Both the position numbers and the translations under genes were made by a program. A DNA stretch of 64,000 nt, from the NCBI RefSeq assembly GCF_009858335.1, contig NZ_VMSE01000001.1, positions 1,240,001 to 1,304,000 of the forward strand, in the 5' to 3' direction. Shown here piece after piece: positions 20,171 to 28,076 of the stretch. Positions within the stretch are counted from its first letter, which is position 1. The number at the start of each line of letters is the position of its first letter. Source of the stretch: Methylovorus glucosotrophus. Its GTDB lineage: Bacteria; Pseudomonadota; Gammaproteobacteria; Burkholderiales; Methylophilaceae. Below the pieces are notes generated by a model, which did not search any database, was not told the DNA's origin, and saw only the letters and a program-made list of their open reading frames with translations.

Positions 20171-20267
20171 TGGCGAGCCCAGCCCCCGGCACTTGCTTCA
20201 ATAACTGTGGCTGCTTCCTTCCGGACCTGACCAGGTTCGCTACTTTGCAATGCGGGGAGGCCCGCCG
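20171..20267 (-). ncRNA. ffs: 4.5S signal recognition particle RNA
   Basis: Read on the minus strand, the universally conserved SRP core is present: CAGGTCAGGTCCGGAAGGAA followed by GCAGCC, which forms the apical loop and the symmetric/asymmetric bulges bound by Ffh. The ends pair (GGCGGGC near 20267 with GCTCGCC near 20171). The length of about 97 bases is close to the bacterial short form. A TAGAAT -10 element at 20274-20279 lies 7 bases before the proposed 5' end. Confidence 0.93.
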
Positions 20268-20273
20268 GAAATA

Positions 20274-20279
20274 ATTCTA
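20274..20279 (-). promoter_or_regulatory. -10 element of the 4.5S RNA gene
   Basis: TAGAAT on the minus strand, 7 bases upstream of the RNA 5' end. No good -35 hexamer was found at the expected distance, so only the -10 is claimed. Confidence 0.5.
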
Positions 20280-20408
20280 GCGCAAAACGCCTGGATTCCC
20301 TAATCGAAATAGAGGCGGTCATCGAGGAAAGCCCGCTAGATAATGCCTAATCCATGCGCTATAGTGCGGAGATAAATCAATGAAATAAATAAGAATCTCA
20401 AGGGTTAA

Positions 20409-21680
20409 GTGCGCGAAAAATCTGGCATGTTCAGCATTCAGCAACCATGGCAAGGGCGTATCAAGGGAATGTGGTCCACGCTGCAAAGCCCGACAGCCAG
20501 CCTGCTAGGCCAGGCTATTCTGTTTTTTCTGGTGCTGGCTGAAAGCCTGATCTGCATATTCTGGATTTATACCCTGTCCGGCCTGGGCGATGGCTACGCG
20601 CTCATGGCCGCAGTGCCTTACGTTTATCTGGTCGTCTCCTATGCCAGTCTGCTGCTGTTCTACCGTATGCAGCGCTTCGATTATTTCGTCTTTACCCAGC
20701 TTGTCATGCTGCTGGTCATGCCTTTTTTCATGCAATGGATTATTGGCGGCTTTGAAGCCTCCAGTGGCATGGCGATCTGGGCCTTGCTGTCGCCCGTAGG
20801 CGCCATGATGATCCTGGGCGCAACGCAATCCACGCAATGGTTTGCCCTGTTTCTCATTCTGGCAGGGGTTTCCTGGCAGCTGAACAGCCTGTTTGCGGGC
20901 TATGCATTACCCATTCCTGCCACGACCAAAAGCATATTTTTCCTGATCAATCTGGCAGGTGTTGCCAGCATTCTGTATACCGTTCTGCGCTATTTTCAAT
21001 CGCAGAAAGCCAGGCTCATGGAAGCCCTGTCTTACGAGCAGGCACGCTCGGAGAAGCTTTTACTGAGCCTGTTGCCGGTGTCCATCGCGGAACGCCTGAA
21101 AGCCGGAGAGGTGAAAATAGCTGACCGGTATGAGCATGTGACCATCCTCTTTGCGGATTTGGTGGATTTCACCCGGCTATCCTTGCATCTGTCACCGGAA
21201 GCATTGCTGGATCTGCTGAATGAGGTATTTTCCGGATTTGACCGTTTGGCAGCCAAGTATGGCCTGGAGAAGATCAAGACCATAGGCGATGCCTACATGC
21301 TGGTCTGTGGCGCCCCGATTGAGCGAGCTGACCATGCCGAGGCGGTAGCGGATATGGCACTGGAGGTGCAAGCCTTGTTGCAGATCATCTCCACCCAGCT
21401 GGGTACGCCGTTATCCATGCGCATCGGCATCAATAGCGGCCCGGTGGTGGCGGGCGTGATCGGCCACTCAAAATTCAGCTATGACCTGTGGGGCGACGCT
21501 GTCAATCTTGCCCGGCGCATGGAGCAATATGGGCTTGCCGGGGAAATACAAGTCTCAGAAGCGAGCTATCAGCTGTTGCGTGAAAAGTATGTCCTTGAGC
21601 GTCGTGGGACGATTCTGGTGAAAGGGCATGATGAGCAGGTGGCTGCCTATCTGCTGAAATCCAGGCGAACTGCATTTTAG
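20409..21680 (+). CDS. Membrane-bound class III adenylate cyclase
   Basis: 423-aa protein with about six membrane segments in residues ~35-195 (first at TASLLGQAILFFLVLAESLICIF) and a cytoplasmic class III cyclase domain from ~235. Catalytic residues are present: metal Asp250 and Asp254 in LFADLVDFT, Lys and Asp in KTIGDAYM, and the DLWGDAVNLARRM block with the Asn/Arg transition-state pair. The Lys and the Asp before Leu-Trp-Gly favour ATP over GTP, so the product should be cAMP. The start is GTG after AAGGG; an ATG six codons later is an alternative. The membrane domain may be a sensor, but its ligand is unknown. It is close to the 4.5S RNA gene but on the other strand. Confidence 0.87.
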   Translation: MREKSGMFSIQQPWQGRIKGMWSTLQSPTASLLGQAILFFLVLAESLICIFWIYTLSGLGDGYALMAAVPYVYLVVSYASLLLFYRMQRFDYFVFTQLVMLLVMPFFMQWIIGGFEASSGMAIWALLSPVGAMMILGATQSTQWFALFLILAGVSWQLNSLFAGYALPIPATTKSIFFLINLAGVASILYTVLRYFQSQKARLMEALSYEQARSEKLLLSLLPVSIAERLKAGEVKIADRYEHVTILFADLVDFTRLSLHLSPEALLDLLNEVFSGFDRLAAKYGLEKIKTIGDAYMLVCGAPIERADHAEAVADMALEVQALLQIISTQLGTPLSMRIGINSGPVVAGVIGHSKFSYDLWGDAVNLARRMEQYGLAGEIQVSEASYQLLREKYVLERRGTILVKGHDEQVAAYLLKSRRTAF

Positions 21681-21682
21681 GT

Positions 21683-21711
21683 TTGGACAGCCGCCAGACT
21701 TGATATATAAT
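21683..21711 (+). promoter_or_regulatory. Sigma-70 promoter of tRNA-Ser
   Basis: TTGGAC at 21683-21688 and TATAAT at 21706-21711 with an exact 17-base spacer. The expected start near 21718 is about 9 bases before the tRNA. Confidence 0.75.
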
Positions 21712-21726
21712 CCGCCTCCACGTTAC

Positions 21727-21817
21727 GGAAGGGTGGATGAGTGGTTTAAGTCGCACGCCTGGAAAGCGTGTTTAGGCTAATAGCCTAACGCGGGTTCGAA
21801 TCCCGCCCCTTCCGCCA
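21727..21817 (+). tRNA. tRNA-Ser(GGA)
   Basis: The acceptor stem GGAAGGG pairs with CCCTTCC, followed by discriminator G and an encoded CCA (21815-21817). The anticodon loop CTGGAAA places GGA at 21761-21763. A long variable arm (TTAGGCTAATAGCCTAA) is typical of serine tRNAs, and GGTTCGAATCC forms the T loop. Confidence 0.97.
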
Positions 21818-21852
21818 ACAGCACCTCAGCCAGTTCCATGGGTGTGCATCGC

Positions 21853-21886
21853 AAAAAGCCAGAGATTCTCTGGCTTTTTTGTTTTG
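21853..21886 (+). terminator. Intrinsic terminator after tRNA-Ser
   Basis: AAAAAGCCAGAGA-T-TCTCTGGCTTTTTT is a nearly perfect hairpin followed by TTTTTTGTTTT, about 36 bases after the tRNA. The following stretch to 22114 holds no gene. Confidence 0.85.
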
Positions 21887-22114
21887 CGCGCTACCGTTTC
21901 GCCTTCCCGCAACTACAGCCTGTGTGAGCCCGCCAGCCAGCGTTTCTGCCTGGGCGTAATGAATTTCTGACGCTTCCCCAATGCCAAGTATCAGCCTTCA
22001 TGGGGCTTATGCCATAATCCTGCCAGGTCGAGAGAACAAACCGCATAAAATGCAGTCACAAGAAGGGTGGTGCAAAGCGGTTTGCGCAGGCTTCATGAAT
22101 CCAGTGAGAGAAAA

Positions 22115-22645
22115 ATGAAATATCTAGTGGCAGTTTTATTGTGGGTGGCGAGCAATATGGCATATGCAGGAGGGTGTAACGAGCTTTACAACCATCAATT
22201 CAATACTTTGCAGGGCGAGAAGATCAACCTTTGCGACTATCAGGATAAGCCCATTCTGGTGGTCAACACCGCCAGCAAATGTGGTTTCACGCCGCAGTTT
22301 GAAAAGCTGGAGTCCATGTACAAGCATTACAAATCGCGTGGTTTGCTAATCATTGGCTTTCCTTCCAATGACTTCAAGCAGGAGTTGAGCAGCAACAAGG
22401 AGATAGGTGACTTTTGCAAGCAGACCTATGCCGTGCAGTTCCCGATGGTAGGCAAGACTTCTGTGGTGGGGCCGCAAGCGCATCTTTTCTACAAGCAGTT
22501 GGCGGCGATCACCAAAGAGCCCCCCATGTGGAATTTTTACAAATACCTGATCTTGCCCAATGGCGAGCAGGTGTATGCCTACAGTAGCGATGTTGAGCCT
22601 GAGGCCAGCCAGATCATGACCAAGCTGAAGCCTTATCTGAAATAA
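22115..22645 (+). CDS. Exported glutathione peroxidase-family protein
   Basis: 176-aa thiol peroxidase of the glutathione peroxidase fold with a signal peptide (MKYLVAVLLWVASNMAYA). Start choice: ATG at 22115 follows GTGAGAGAAA and opens the signal peptide; a longer frame from 22067 would bury it. The peroxidatic Cys sits in NTASKCGFTPQF and the WNF motif in MWNFYKYL. A second Cys in IGDFCKQTY matches the resolving Cys of thioredoxin-dependent members. The usual FPCNQF is FPSNDF here, so the catalytic Gln is replaced by Asp. It probably removes peroxides in the periplasm; the electron donor is unknown. Confidence 0.85.
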   Translation: MKYLVAVLLWVASNMAYAGGCNELYNHQFNTLQGEKINLCDYQDKPILVVNTASKCGFTPQFEKLESMYKHYKSRGLLIIGFPSNDFKQELSSNKEIGDFCKQTYAVQFPMVGKTSVVGPQAHLFYKQLAAITKEPPMWNFYKYLILPNGEQVYAYSSDVEPEASQIMTKLKPYLK

Positions 22646-22667
22646 CAATTCTGTGCATGGCGAGTGC

Positions 22668-22699
22668 AAAAAGGGGCTGGGTTCAAGCCCCTTTTTGTT
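22668..22699 (+). terminator. Intrinsic terminator after the peroxidase gene
   Basis: AAAAAGGGGCT-GGGTTCA-AGCCCCTTTTT forms an 11-bp stem with flanking A and T runs, about 22 bases after the stop. Confidence 0.9.
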
Positions 22700-22790
22700 T
22701 CCACTGCGTCCGCATGCACTTCTGGGTGAGCCGTTGCGCTACTGCAGACTTATAAACCCGCAACCTTGACCTGGGATGTAAAATGACGAC

Positions 22791-23804
22791 ATGAGCCATA
22801 CACCCACATCCGCCGCCGAGCCATTTTCCGATCTTAGTCCAGACCTGGTGCTGGACGCGCTGGAAAGCCAGGGCCTGAAGACGGATGGCCGTCAGCTGGC
22901 CTTGAACAGTTACGAAAACCGCGTCTATCAGGTGGGCATTGAGGATGGTCAGCCGGTTGTCGCCAAGTTTTACCGACCCCAGCGTTGGGATAATCAGCAG
23001 ATCAACGAGGAACATGCATTTTTGCTGTCTCTGGCAGAGGCGGAAATTCCTGCTGTGCCGCCTATTCAGATCAATGGCAAAACCCTGTTTGAGTACCGCG
23101 GTTATCGCTTTGCAGTGTTTGCACGGCGCGGCGGGCGCTCACCCGAGCTTGATCAGCCAGAGGTGCTGGAATGGATGGGGCGCTTTATCGGCCGTATTCA
23201 TGCGCTGGGAGCGCAACAGCCTTATGTGCACCGCCCCACGCTGGATATTGAAAGTTTTGGCCGGGTGCCCAGTGAGTATCTTCTTGAGCATGGCTTTATC
23301 CCTGCGGACCTTGAGCAGCCTTACCGTGCGGTGATCCAGTTGGCGCTGCAAGGCGTGGCCGAATGTTTTGAACGGGCGGGCAGGGTGGAGCATATTCGCC
23401 TGCATGGCGACTGCCATATGGGCAATGTCTTGTGGACGGATGCCGGGCCGCATTTTGTCGATTTTGATGATAGCCGCATGGGGCCTGCCATTCAGGATTT
23501 ATGGATGATGCTGTCTGGCAGTCAGGACGATATGCGTCGGCAGTTGCAGGCTTTGCTGGATGGATACGAGGATTTTTATGATTTCAACCCAGCCGAAGCG
23601 CATCTGATCGAAGCCTTGCGCACGCTGAGGCTAATCCATTACGCGGGCTGGCTGGCCATGCGCTGGAGCGACCCCGCTTTTCCGCGCGTTTTCAGCTGGT
23701 TCAATACCCAGCAATACTGGCAGGATCGCATTCTGGAGCTGCGTGAGCAGGTTGCGCTGATGCAAGAGCCGCCCATCCCCATTCAGCGCGGTGGCAATTT
23801 CTAG
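22791..23804 (+). CDS. srkA: Stress response kinase A (YihE/SrkA family)
   Basis: 337-aa serine/threonine kinase of the choline-kinase-like fold. The Brenner motif is LRLHGDCHMGNVLW, and the metal Asp is in HFVDFDDSRMGPAIQDLWMML. An early ENRVYQVGIEDGQPVVAKFYRP carries the ATP-binding Lys. In E. coli SrkA protects against stress-triggered death. The length is normal for the family. It stands alone between the peroxidase and the formate dehydrogenase-like gene. Confidence 0.9.
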   Translation: MSHTPTSAAEPFSDLSPDLVLDALESQGLKTDGRQLALNSYENRVYQVGIEDGQPVVAKFYRPQRWDNQQINEEHAFLLSLAEAEIPAVPPIQINGKTLFEYRGYRFAVFARRGGRSPELDQPEVLEWMGRFIGRIHALGAQQPYVHRPTLDIESFGRVPSEYLLEHGFIPADLEQPYRAVIQLALQGVAECFERAGRVEHIRLHGDCHMGNVLWTDAGPHFVDFDDSRMGPAIQDLWMMLSGSQDDMRRQLQALLDGYEDFYDFNPAEAHLIEALRTLRLIHYAGWLAMRWSDPAFPRVFSWFNTQQYWQDRILELREQVALMQEPPIPIQRGGNF

Positions 23805-23983
23805 AGGTCTCTCGCTGGCCTGCGTTGTATATGGCCCATCTGTGCTGACAACTGTACTGTAAAAATTCCCTTTATCTGTGTCTGCCAATCCTGACGCGAT
23901 GCCCATAGGATAACCATATCCAAATCCGGCTGCTGGCTTCTTAAACAGCCGAATCATCGAGTTAACAGGAAGTTTGCCCGCAT

Positions 23984-26287
23984 ATGTCAGATAACAAAGT
24001 TGTTCGCCATTATCCACACCCTGCTGCTGGCTGGGGCGCATTGAAAAATGTGGCTTTTCAGCTGGTAAATCAGCGCATTCCGGCGAAAGGTGTCATTACC
24101 TTGCTGTCGCAGAATCAGCCTGACGGTTTTGACTGCCCCGGGTGTGCATGGCCTGACAAAGAGCACACGTCTACCTTTGAGTTTTGTGAAAACGGCGTCA
24201 AGGCAGTTGCTGCCGAGGCTACTGCCAAGCGAGTCACCCCTGAGTTCTTTGCCAAGCACACGGTGGCTGAACTCATGGAGTGGAGTGATTTCAAGCTGGA
24301 AGACCAGGGGCGCCTGACCAATCCCATGCGCTACGACAGCGCCACCGACAAATACGTCCCGCTGGAATGGGATGAAGCCTATGCCATGATTGGCCGTCAG
24401 CTGAGTACGCTGTCGCATGCCGATCAGGCCGTGTTTTACACTTCTGGCCGTGCCAGTAACGAAGCGGCTTTCCTCTATCAGCTGTTCGGCCGTGAATTCG
24501 GTACCAATAACTTCCCGGATTGCTCGAACATGTGTCACGAGTCCACCAGTGTTGGCCTGCCGGAAATGGTCGGCATCGGCAAGGGCAGTGTGACGCTGGA
24601 AGATTTTGAGCATACTGATACCTTGTTGCTGTTCGGGCATAATCCGGCTACCAACCATCCTCGCATGCTGGGCGAACTGCGCGAGTGTGCTCGCCGTGGC
24701 GCCAAGATTGTCTCCATCAACCCATTGCGTGAGCGTGGCCTCGAAAAGTTTGCCGACCCGCAAAGCATCGTCGAAATGGTGACATTTGGCGGCACCAAGA
24801 TCAGTGAGATTTATGTTCAACCCAAACTGGGTGGTGACCTGGCCTTTGTCAAAGGCATGATCAAATGCCTGATCGAATGGGATGATCAGGCGATTGCCAC
24901 TGGCGGCAAACGCATCATGGATGTGGATTTCCTGCAGCAACATACGCACGGCTTTGACAATTTTGCTGCCGACATTCGCGCCGAAAGCTGGGAGCCTATC
25001 CTGGTTGAGTCTGGCGTCAGCCGCGAGCAGATTGAATCCGTGGCCACTATCTATGCCAATGGTGAGCGCGTGATTGCCACCTGGGGCATGGGTATTACCC
25101 AGCACAAACATTCCGTGGCCACCATTCAGATGATTACCAATCTGATGCTGTTGCGCGGCAATATCGGCAAGCCCGGCGCAGGCCTGTGCCCGATGCGCGG
25201 CCATAGCAATGTGCAGGGCAATCGCACCATTGGTATCTACGAAAAACCCTCCAACGCCTTCCTGGATAGCCTGGGCACGGTTTACAACTTTGAGCCACCA
25301 CGCAAGCATGGGCATGACGTGGTGAGTGCCATCCGTGGCATGCTGGATGGCGACGTCAAGGTCTTCATCAGCCTGGGCGGCAACTTCTCGATTGCAACAC
25401 CGGATACCGACCGTACCTGGCAGGGGCTGCGTAATTGCGACCTGACCGTGCAGATTTCCACCAAGCTTAACCGCACCAACCTGGTACACGGCAAAGATGC
25501 GCTGATACTGCCATGCCTGGGCCGCACCGAAGTCGACATGCAAGCTTCTGGCGCACAAGGCGTGACGGTAGAAGACTCCATGAGCATGGTGCATATCTCC
25601 TACGGCATGAACAAGCCCGCTTCGCCACATCTGAAGTCCGAGCCAGCGATTGTGGCCGGTATTGCCCATGCCACGCTGAAAAACAGCAAAACGCCATGGC
25701 TCTGGTACGTGGAAGATTACAGCCGCATCCGCAATGACATCGAGCGCGTGTTGCCGGATTTCGCCCAGTACAACGAACGCATCAAGGTGCCAGGTGGCTT
25801 CCGCCTGCCCGTACCTTCTTACGACCGCGTATGGCGTACTGCCACAGGCAAGGCCGAGTTCCGCGTGCATGCCATTCCCCGCGATCTGCCTATCCACAAG
25901 GCACGCGAGCAGTTTGGCAGCAAGGTATTCAACCTGATGACCACGCGTTCGCATGACCAGTACAACACTACGATTTACGGCCTGGATGATCGCTATCGCG
26001 GTATTTTTGGCGAGCGTCGCGTCGTATTCGTTAATAAGGAAGATCTGGTTGAGCATGGCCTGAAAGCCGGCGAATACGTTGACCTGGTGAGCGTATGGCA
26101 GGATGGCATTACCCGCCGCGCAGACCGCTTCCTGCTGGTGGAGTACGACATTCCCCGTGGTTGCCTGGGTGGCTATTACCCAGAGACCAACAATCTGGTA
26201 CCGCTGGAAAGCGTAGCGGATATTTCGCACACGCCGACTTCCAAATCAGTACCGGTGATCATGGAGCCACATCGTGCAGCCGCTTAG
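23984..26287 (+). CDS. Molybdopterin oxidoreductase of the FdhF/YdeP type (candidate formate dehydrogenase)
   Basis: 767-aa molybdopterin enzyme. Cys51, Cys54 and Cys68 (CPGC and EFCENG) resemble a reduced N-terminal Fe-S site. Cys184 in CSNMCHESTSVG aligns with the Mo-binding Cys/Sec of formate dehydrogenase H. A C-terminal molydopterin dinucleotide-binding domain begins near TTRSHDQYNTTIYGLDDRYRG. This family includes E. coli YdeP and the fdh4A type described in methylotrophs, where formate oxidation ends the C1 pathway. In a methylotroph, formate dehydrogenase is the likely role, but YdeP-type proteins of other function cannot be excluded. It overlaps the next small gene by 14 bases, so the two products probably act together. 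No classical fdsABG-type electron-transfer subunits are nearby. Confidence 0.85.
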   Translation: MSDNKVVRHYPHPAAGWGALKNVAFQLVNQRIPAKGVITLLSQNQPDGFDCPGCAWPDKEHTSTFEFCENGVKAVAAEATAKRVTPEFFAKHTVAELMEWSDFKLEDQGRLTNPMRYDSATDKYVPLEWDEAYAMIGRQLSTLSHADQAVFYTSGRASNEAAFLYQLFGREFGTNNFPDCSNMCHESTSVGLPEMVGIGKGSVTLEDFEHTDTLLLFGHNPATNHPRMLGELRECARRGAKIVSINPLRERGLEKFADPQSIVEMVTFGGTKISEIYVQPKLGGDLAFVKGMIKCLIEWDDQAIATGGKRIMDVDFLQQHTHGFDNFAADIRAESWEPILVESGVSREQIESVATIYANGERVIATWGMGITQHKHSVATIQMITNLMLLRGNIGKPGAGLCPMRGHSNVQGNRTIGIYEKPSNAFLDSLGTVYNFEPPRKHGHDVVSAIRGMLDGDVKVFISLGGNFSIATPDTDRTWQGLRNCDLTVQISTKLNRTNLVHGKDALILPCLGRTEVDMQASGAQGVTVEDSMSMVHISYGMNKPASPHLKSEPAIVAGIAHATLKNSKTPWLWYVEDYSRIRNDIERVLPDFAQYNERIKVPGGFRLPVPSYDRVWRTATGKAEFRVHAIPRDLPIHKAREQFGSKVFNLMTTRSHDQYNTTIYGLDDRYRGIFGERRVVFVNKEDLVEHGLKAGEYVDLVSVWQDGITRRADRFLLVEYDIPRGCLGGYYPETNNLVPLESVADISHTPTSKSVPVIMEPHRAAA

Positions 26288-26546
26288 GGTAGAAACGGCC
26301 CAGGAGGTCGAATACTTTCTGAGCGCCTTGCTTGGCGACATGCTGGCGGAGACGCAACGTGGCCGCAAGACCATTCCCATGGCTGCCTTATGCAAGCGTT
26401 TGAGCGTGCGCATGAGCACCTTACAGCGACACCTGACCAGTCTTGCCGAGCATGGTGTGGTGACGGTGCATTGCGATGATGCAGGCCGCTGGACCACCGA
26501 ACTTACCGCCTATGGCATGGGCTTGTTCGACCAGCTTGCAGCCTGA
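26274..26546 (+). CDS. Small winged-helix-like protein coupled to the FdhF/YdeP gene
   Basis: 90-aa protein whose start lies 14 bases inside the preceding gene. Residues ~30-75 (IPMAALCKRLSVRMSTLQRH, then LTSLAEHGVVTV) look like a winged helix-turn-helix ending in a short wing. No metal-binding Cys cluster is seen. In methylotrophs a short second gene follows fdh4A and is called fdh4B, so this may be that accessory subunit. The fold suggests either protein contact or DNA binding. The function is not proven. Confidence 0.7.
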   Translation: MQPLRVETAQEVEYFLSALLGDMLAETQRGRKTIPMAALCKRLSVRMSTLQRHLTSLAEHGVVTVHCDDAGRWTTELTAYGMGLFDQLAA

Positions 26547-26601
26547 GCCGGGCAGCGCAGGCTGCATGAAGTAAAAATCCCTGCCGGGCGGGCAGGGACT
26601 A

Positions 26602-26639
26602 GGGTATATTAAGCCGTCCCCGGCTACCCTGATATACCC
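26602..26639 (+). promoter_or_regulatory. Inverted repeat directly before the MocR-type gene
   Basis: GGGTATAT (26602-26609) is repeated in inverse as ATATACCC (26632-26639), ending right against the ATG at 26640. AGGGTA/TACCCT adds an inner pair. No other ribosome site is visible. It is a candidate autoregulatory operator or an mRNA hairpin covering the start. Confidence 0.5.
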
Positions 26640-28055
26640 ATGAAGTTATACGTCACCGTCGCTACGCGCATCCGAGCATTAATCGATGAGAGCGTGCTTC
26701 GCCCTGGCGACAAAGTCTTTTCGGTACGTGAAGCGAGCCTGAAGTACAAGGTCAGCATCAGTACCGTCATCAAAGCCTACGAACTGCTGGAACAAGAGGG
26801 CGTGATCTACAGCCATCCGCAGTCTGGCTATTATGTATCCCAGCGTCAGCCACCATCGCGCAAACCCCATGCCGCTGCCGCCCCTGCGCGTCAGCTCACA
26901 CAAGTTGAACTGGTATTGTCCACGCTGCGCTCCATACGCGAGTCCGGCACGATTCCCCTGGGCTCGCCTTTCCCAGACGCACAGCTGTTTCCGGTCAAGA
27001 AAATTCGTAATTATGAAAACGCCCTGAATGCCGATAATGGCGACTGGGGTGTGCTGAATGATTTGCCGCCCGGCAATGAAAGCCTGCGGCAGCAGATTGC
27101 CAAACGTTATCTTGATGTCGGCATGGATGTCTCGCCGCGCGATATCGTGATTACCCACGGCGCAACGGAGGCGATCAGCCTGTGCCTGCAGGCCGTCGCC
27201 AAGGCTGGCGATACCATCGCTGTCGAAGCCCCGGGTTATTATGCGCTGGCGAATGCTGTGGAGCGCATGGGCATGAAGGTGGCTGAAGTGCGCACACATC
27301 CGGAAGAGGGCATGGAGCTCGACGCCTTGCAGGCGCTGATGGAAAACGTGCAGATTGCCGCCGTGCTGCTGACCGCCAATTTCCAGAATCCACAAGGCTC
27401 GGTCATGCCGGATGCCAAGAAGCAGGCGCTGGTTAATCTGCTGGCGGCGAAGCGCATTCCGCTGATTGAAGATGATGTCTACCAGGAGCTGTATTTTGCC
27501 GATGCGCCGCCATTGCCGATCAAGGCCTATGACAAGGACGGACTGGTGCTGCATTGCGCTTCGTTTTCCAAGTCGCTTGCTCCCGGTTATCAGGTGGGTT
27601 GGGCGTTGCCGGGGCAGTACCGTGAAAAAGTGGAAAAGCTAATGTTCCTCAACAGCCTTTCCATTCCTTCCGCGCCGCAGATCGCCATAGCCAAATTCAT
27701 GAAGCGCAGCAGCCATGCCCTGCATTTGCGGCATTTGCGCCACATGCTGAAATCCAACTACGTGTTGATCAAGGCAGCGGTGGAGGCGCATTTTCCTGCG
27801 GGCACCCGTATTTCGCACCCCGGCGGCGGTTATGTGGTCTGGCTGGAGTTGCCTGTAGGAGTGGATGCTCTGGATCTTTACGGCTTATGTATTGCGAAAG
27901 GGATCTCGATTGCGCCTGGCGCCTTGTTTAGCCGTCGGGGAGAGCTGCGCAATTTCATTCGGCTTAATTTCAGTCATCCCTGGACACCGACGATAGAGCA
28001 GGCGGTGAAAGAGGTAGGCACACTGGCGCGTGGCCTGCTGGCTGCACAGCCTTAA
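26640..28055 (+). CDS. MocR/PdxR-type regulator (GntR helix-turn-helix plus aminotransferase domain)
   Basis: 471-aa fusion protein. Residues 1-70 form a GntR-type winged helix (ALIDESVLRPGDKVFSVREA, then YKVSISTVIKAYELLEQEGV). After a linker, residues ~110-465 are a fold-type I aminotransferase, with the PLP-binding Lys in ASFSKSLAPGYQVGW and the Asp in LIEDDVYQE. Relatives sense PLP or amino-compounds and control vitamin B6, taurine or GABA genes. No such target is adjacent, so the regulon is unknown. It is convergent with the GGDEF-EAL gene; TTAAGCT/AGCTTAA at the junction may form a shared hairpin. Confidence 0.88.
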   Translation: MKLYVTVATRIRALIDESVLRPGDKVFSVREASLKYKVSISTVIKAYELLEQEGVIYSHPQSGYYVSQRQPPSRKPHAAAAPARQLTQVELVLSTLRSIRESGTIPLGSPFPDAQLFPVKKIRNYENALNADNGDWGVLNDLPPGNESLRQQIAKRYLDVGMDVSPRDIVITHGATEAISLCLQAVAKAGDTIAVEAPGYYALANAVERMGMKVAEVRTHPEEGMELDALQALMENVQIAAVLLTANFQNPQGSVMPDAKKQALVNLLAAKRIPLIEDDVYQELYFADAPPLPIKAYDKDGLVLHCASFSKSLAPGYQVGWALPGQYREKVEKLMFLNSLSIPSAPQIAIAKFMKRSSHALHLRHLRHMLKSNYVLIKAAVEAHFPAGTRISHPGGGYVVWLELPVGVDALDLYGLCIAKGISIAPGALFSRRGELRNFIRLNFSHPWTPTIEQAVKEVGTLARGLLAAQP

Positions 28056-28076
28056 GCTTTACTGTTGCCGCTGAGC

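Noticed and set aside
23987..26230. 747-residue open frame antisense to the formate dehydrogenase-like gene
   Set aside because: It is an antiphase shadow of a strong gene with clear motifs on the plus strand; no motifs or ribosome site.
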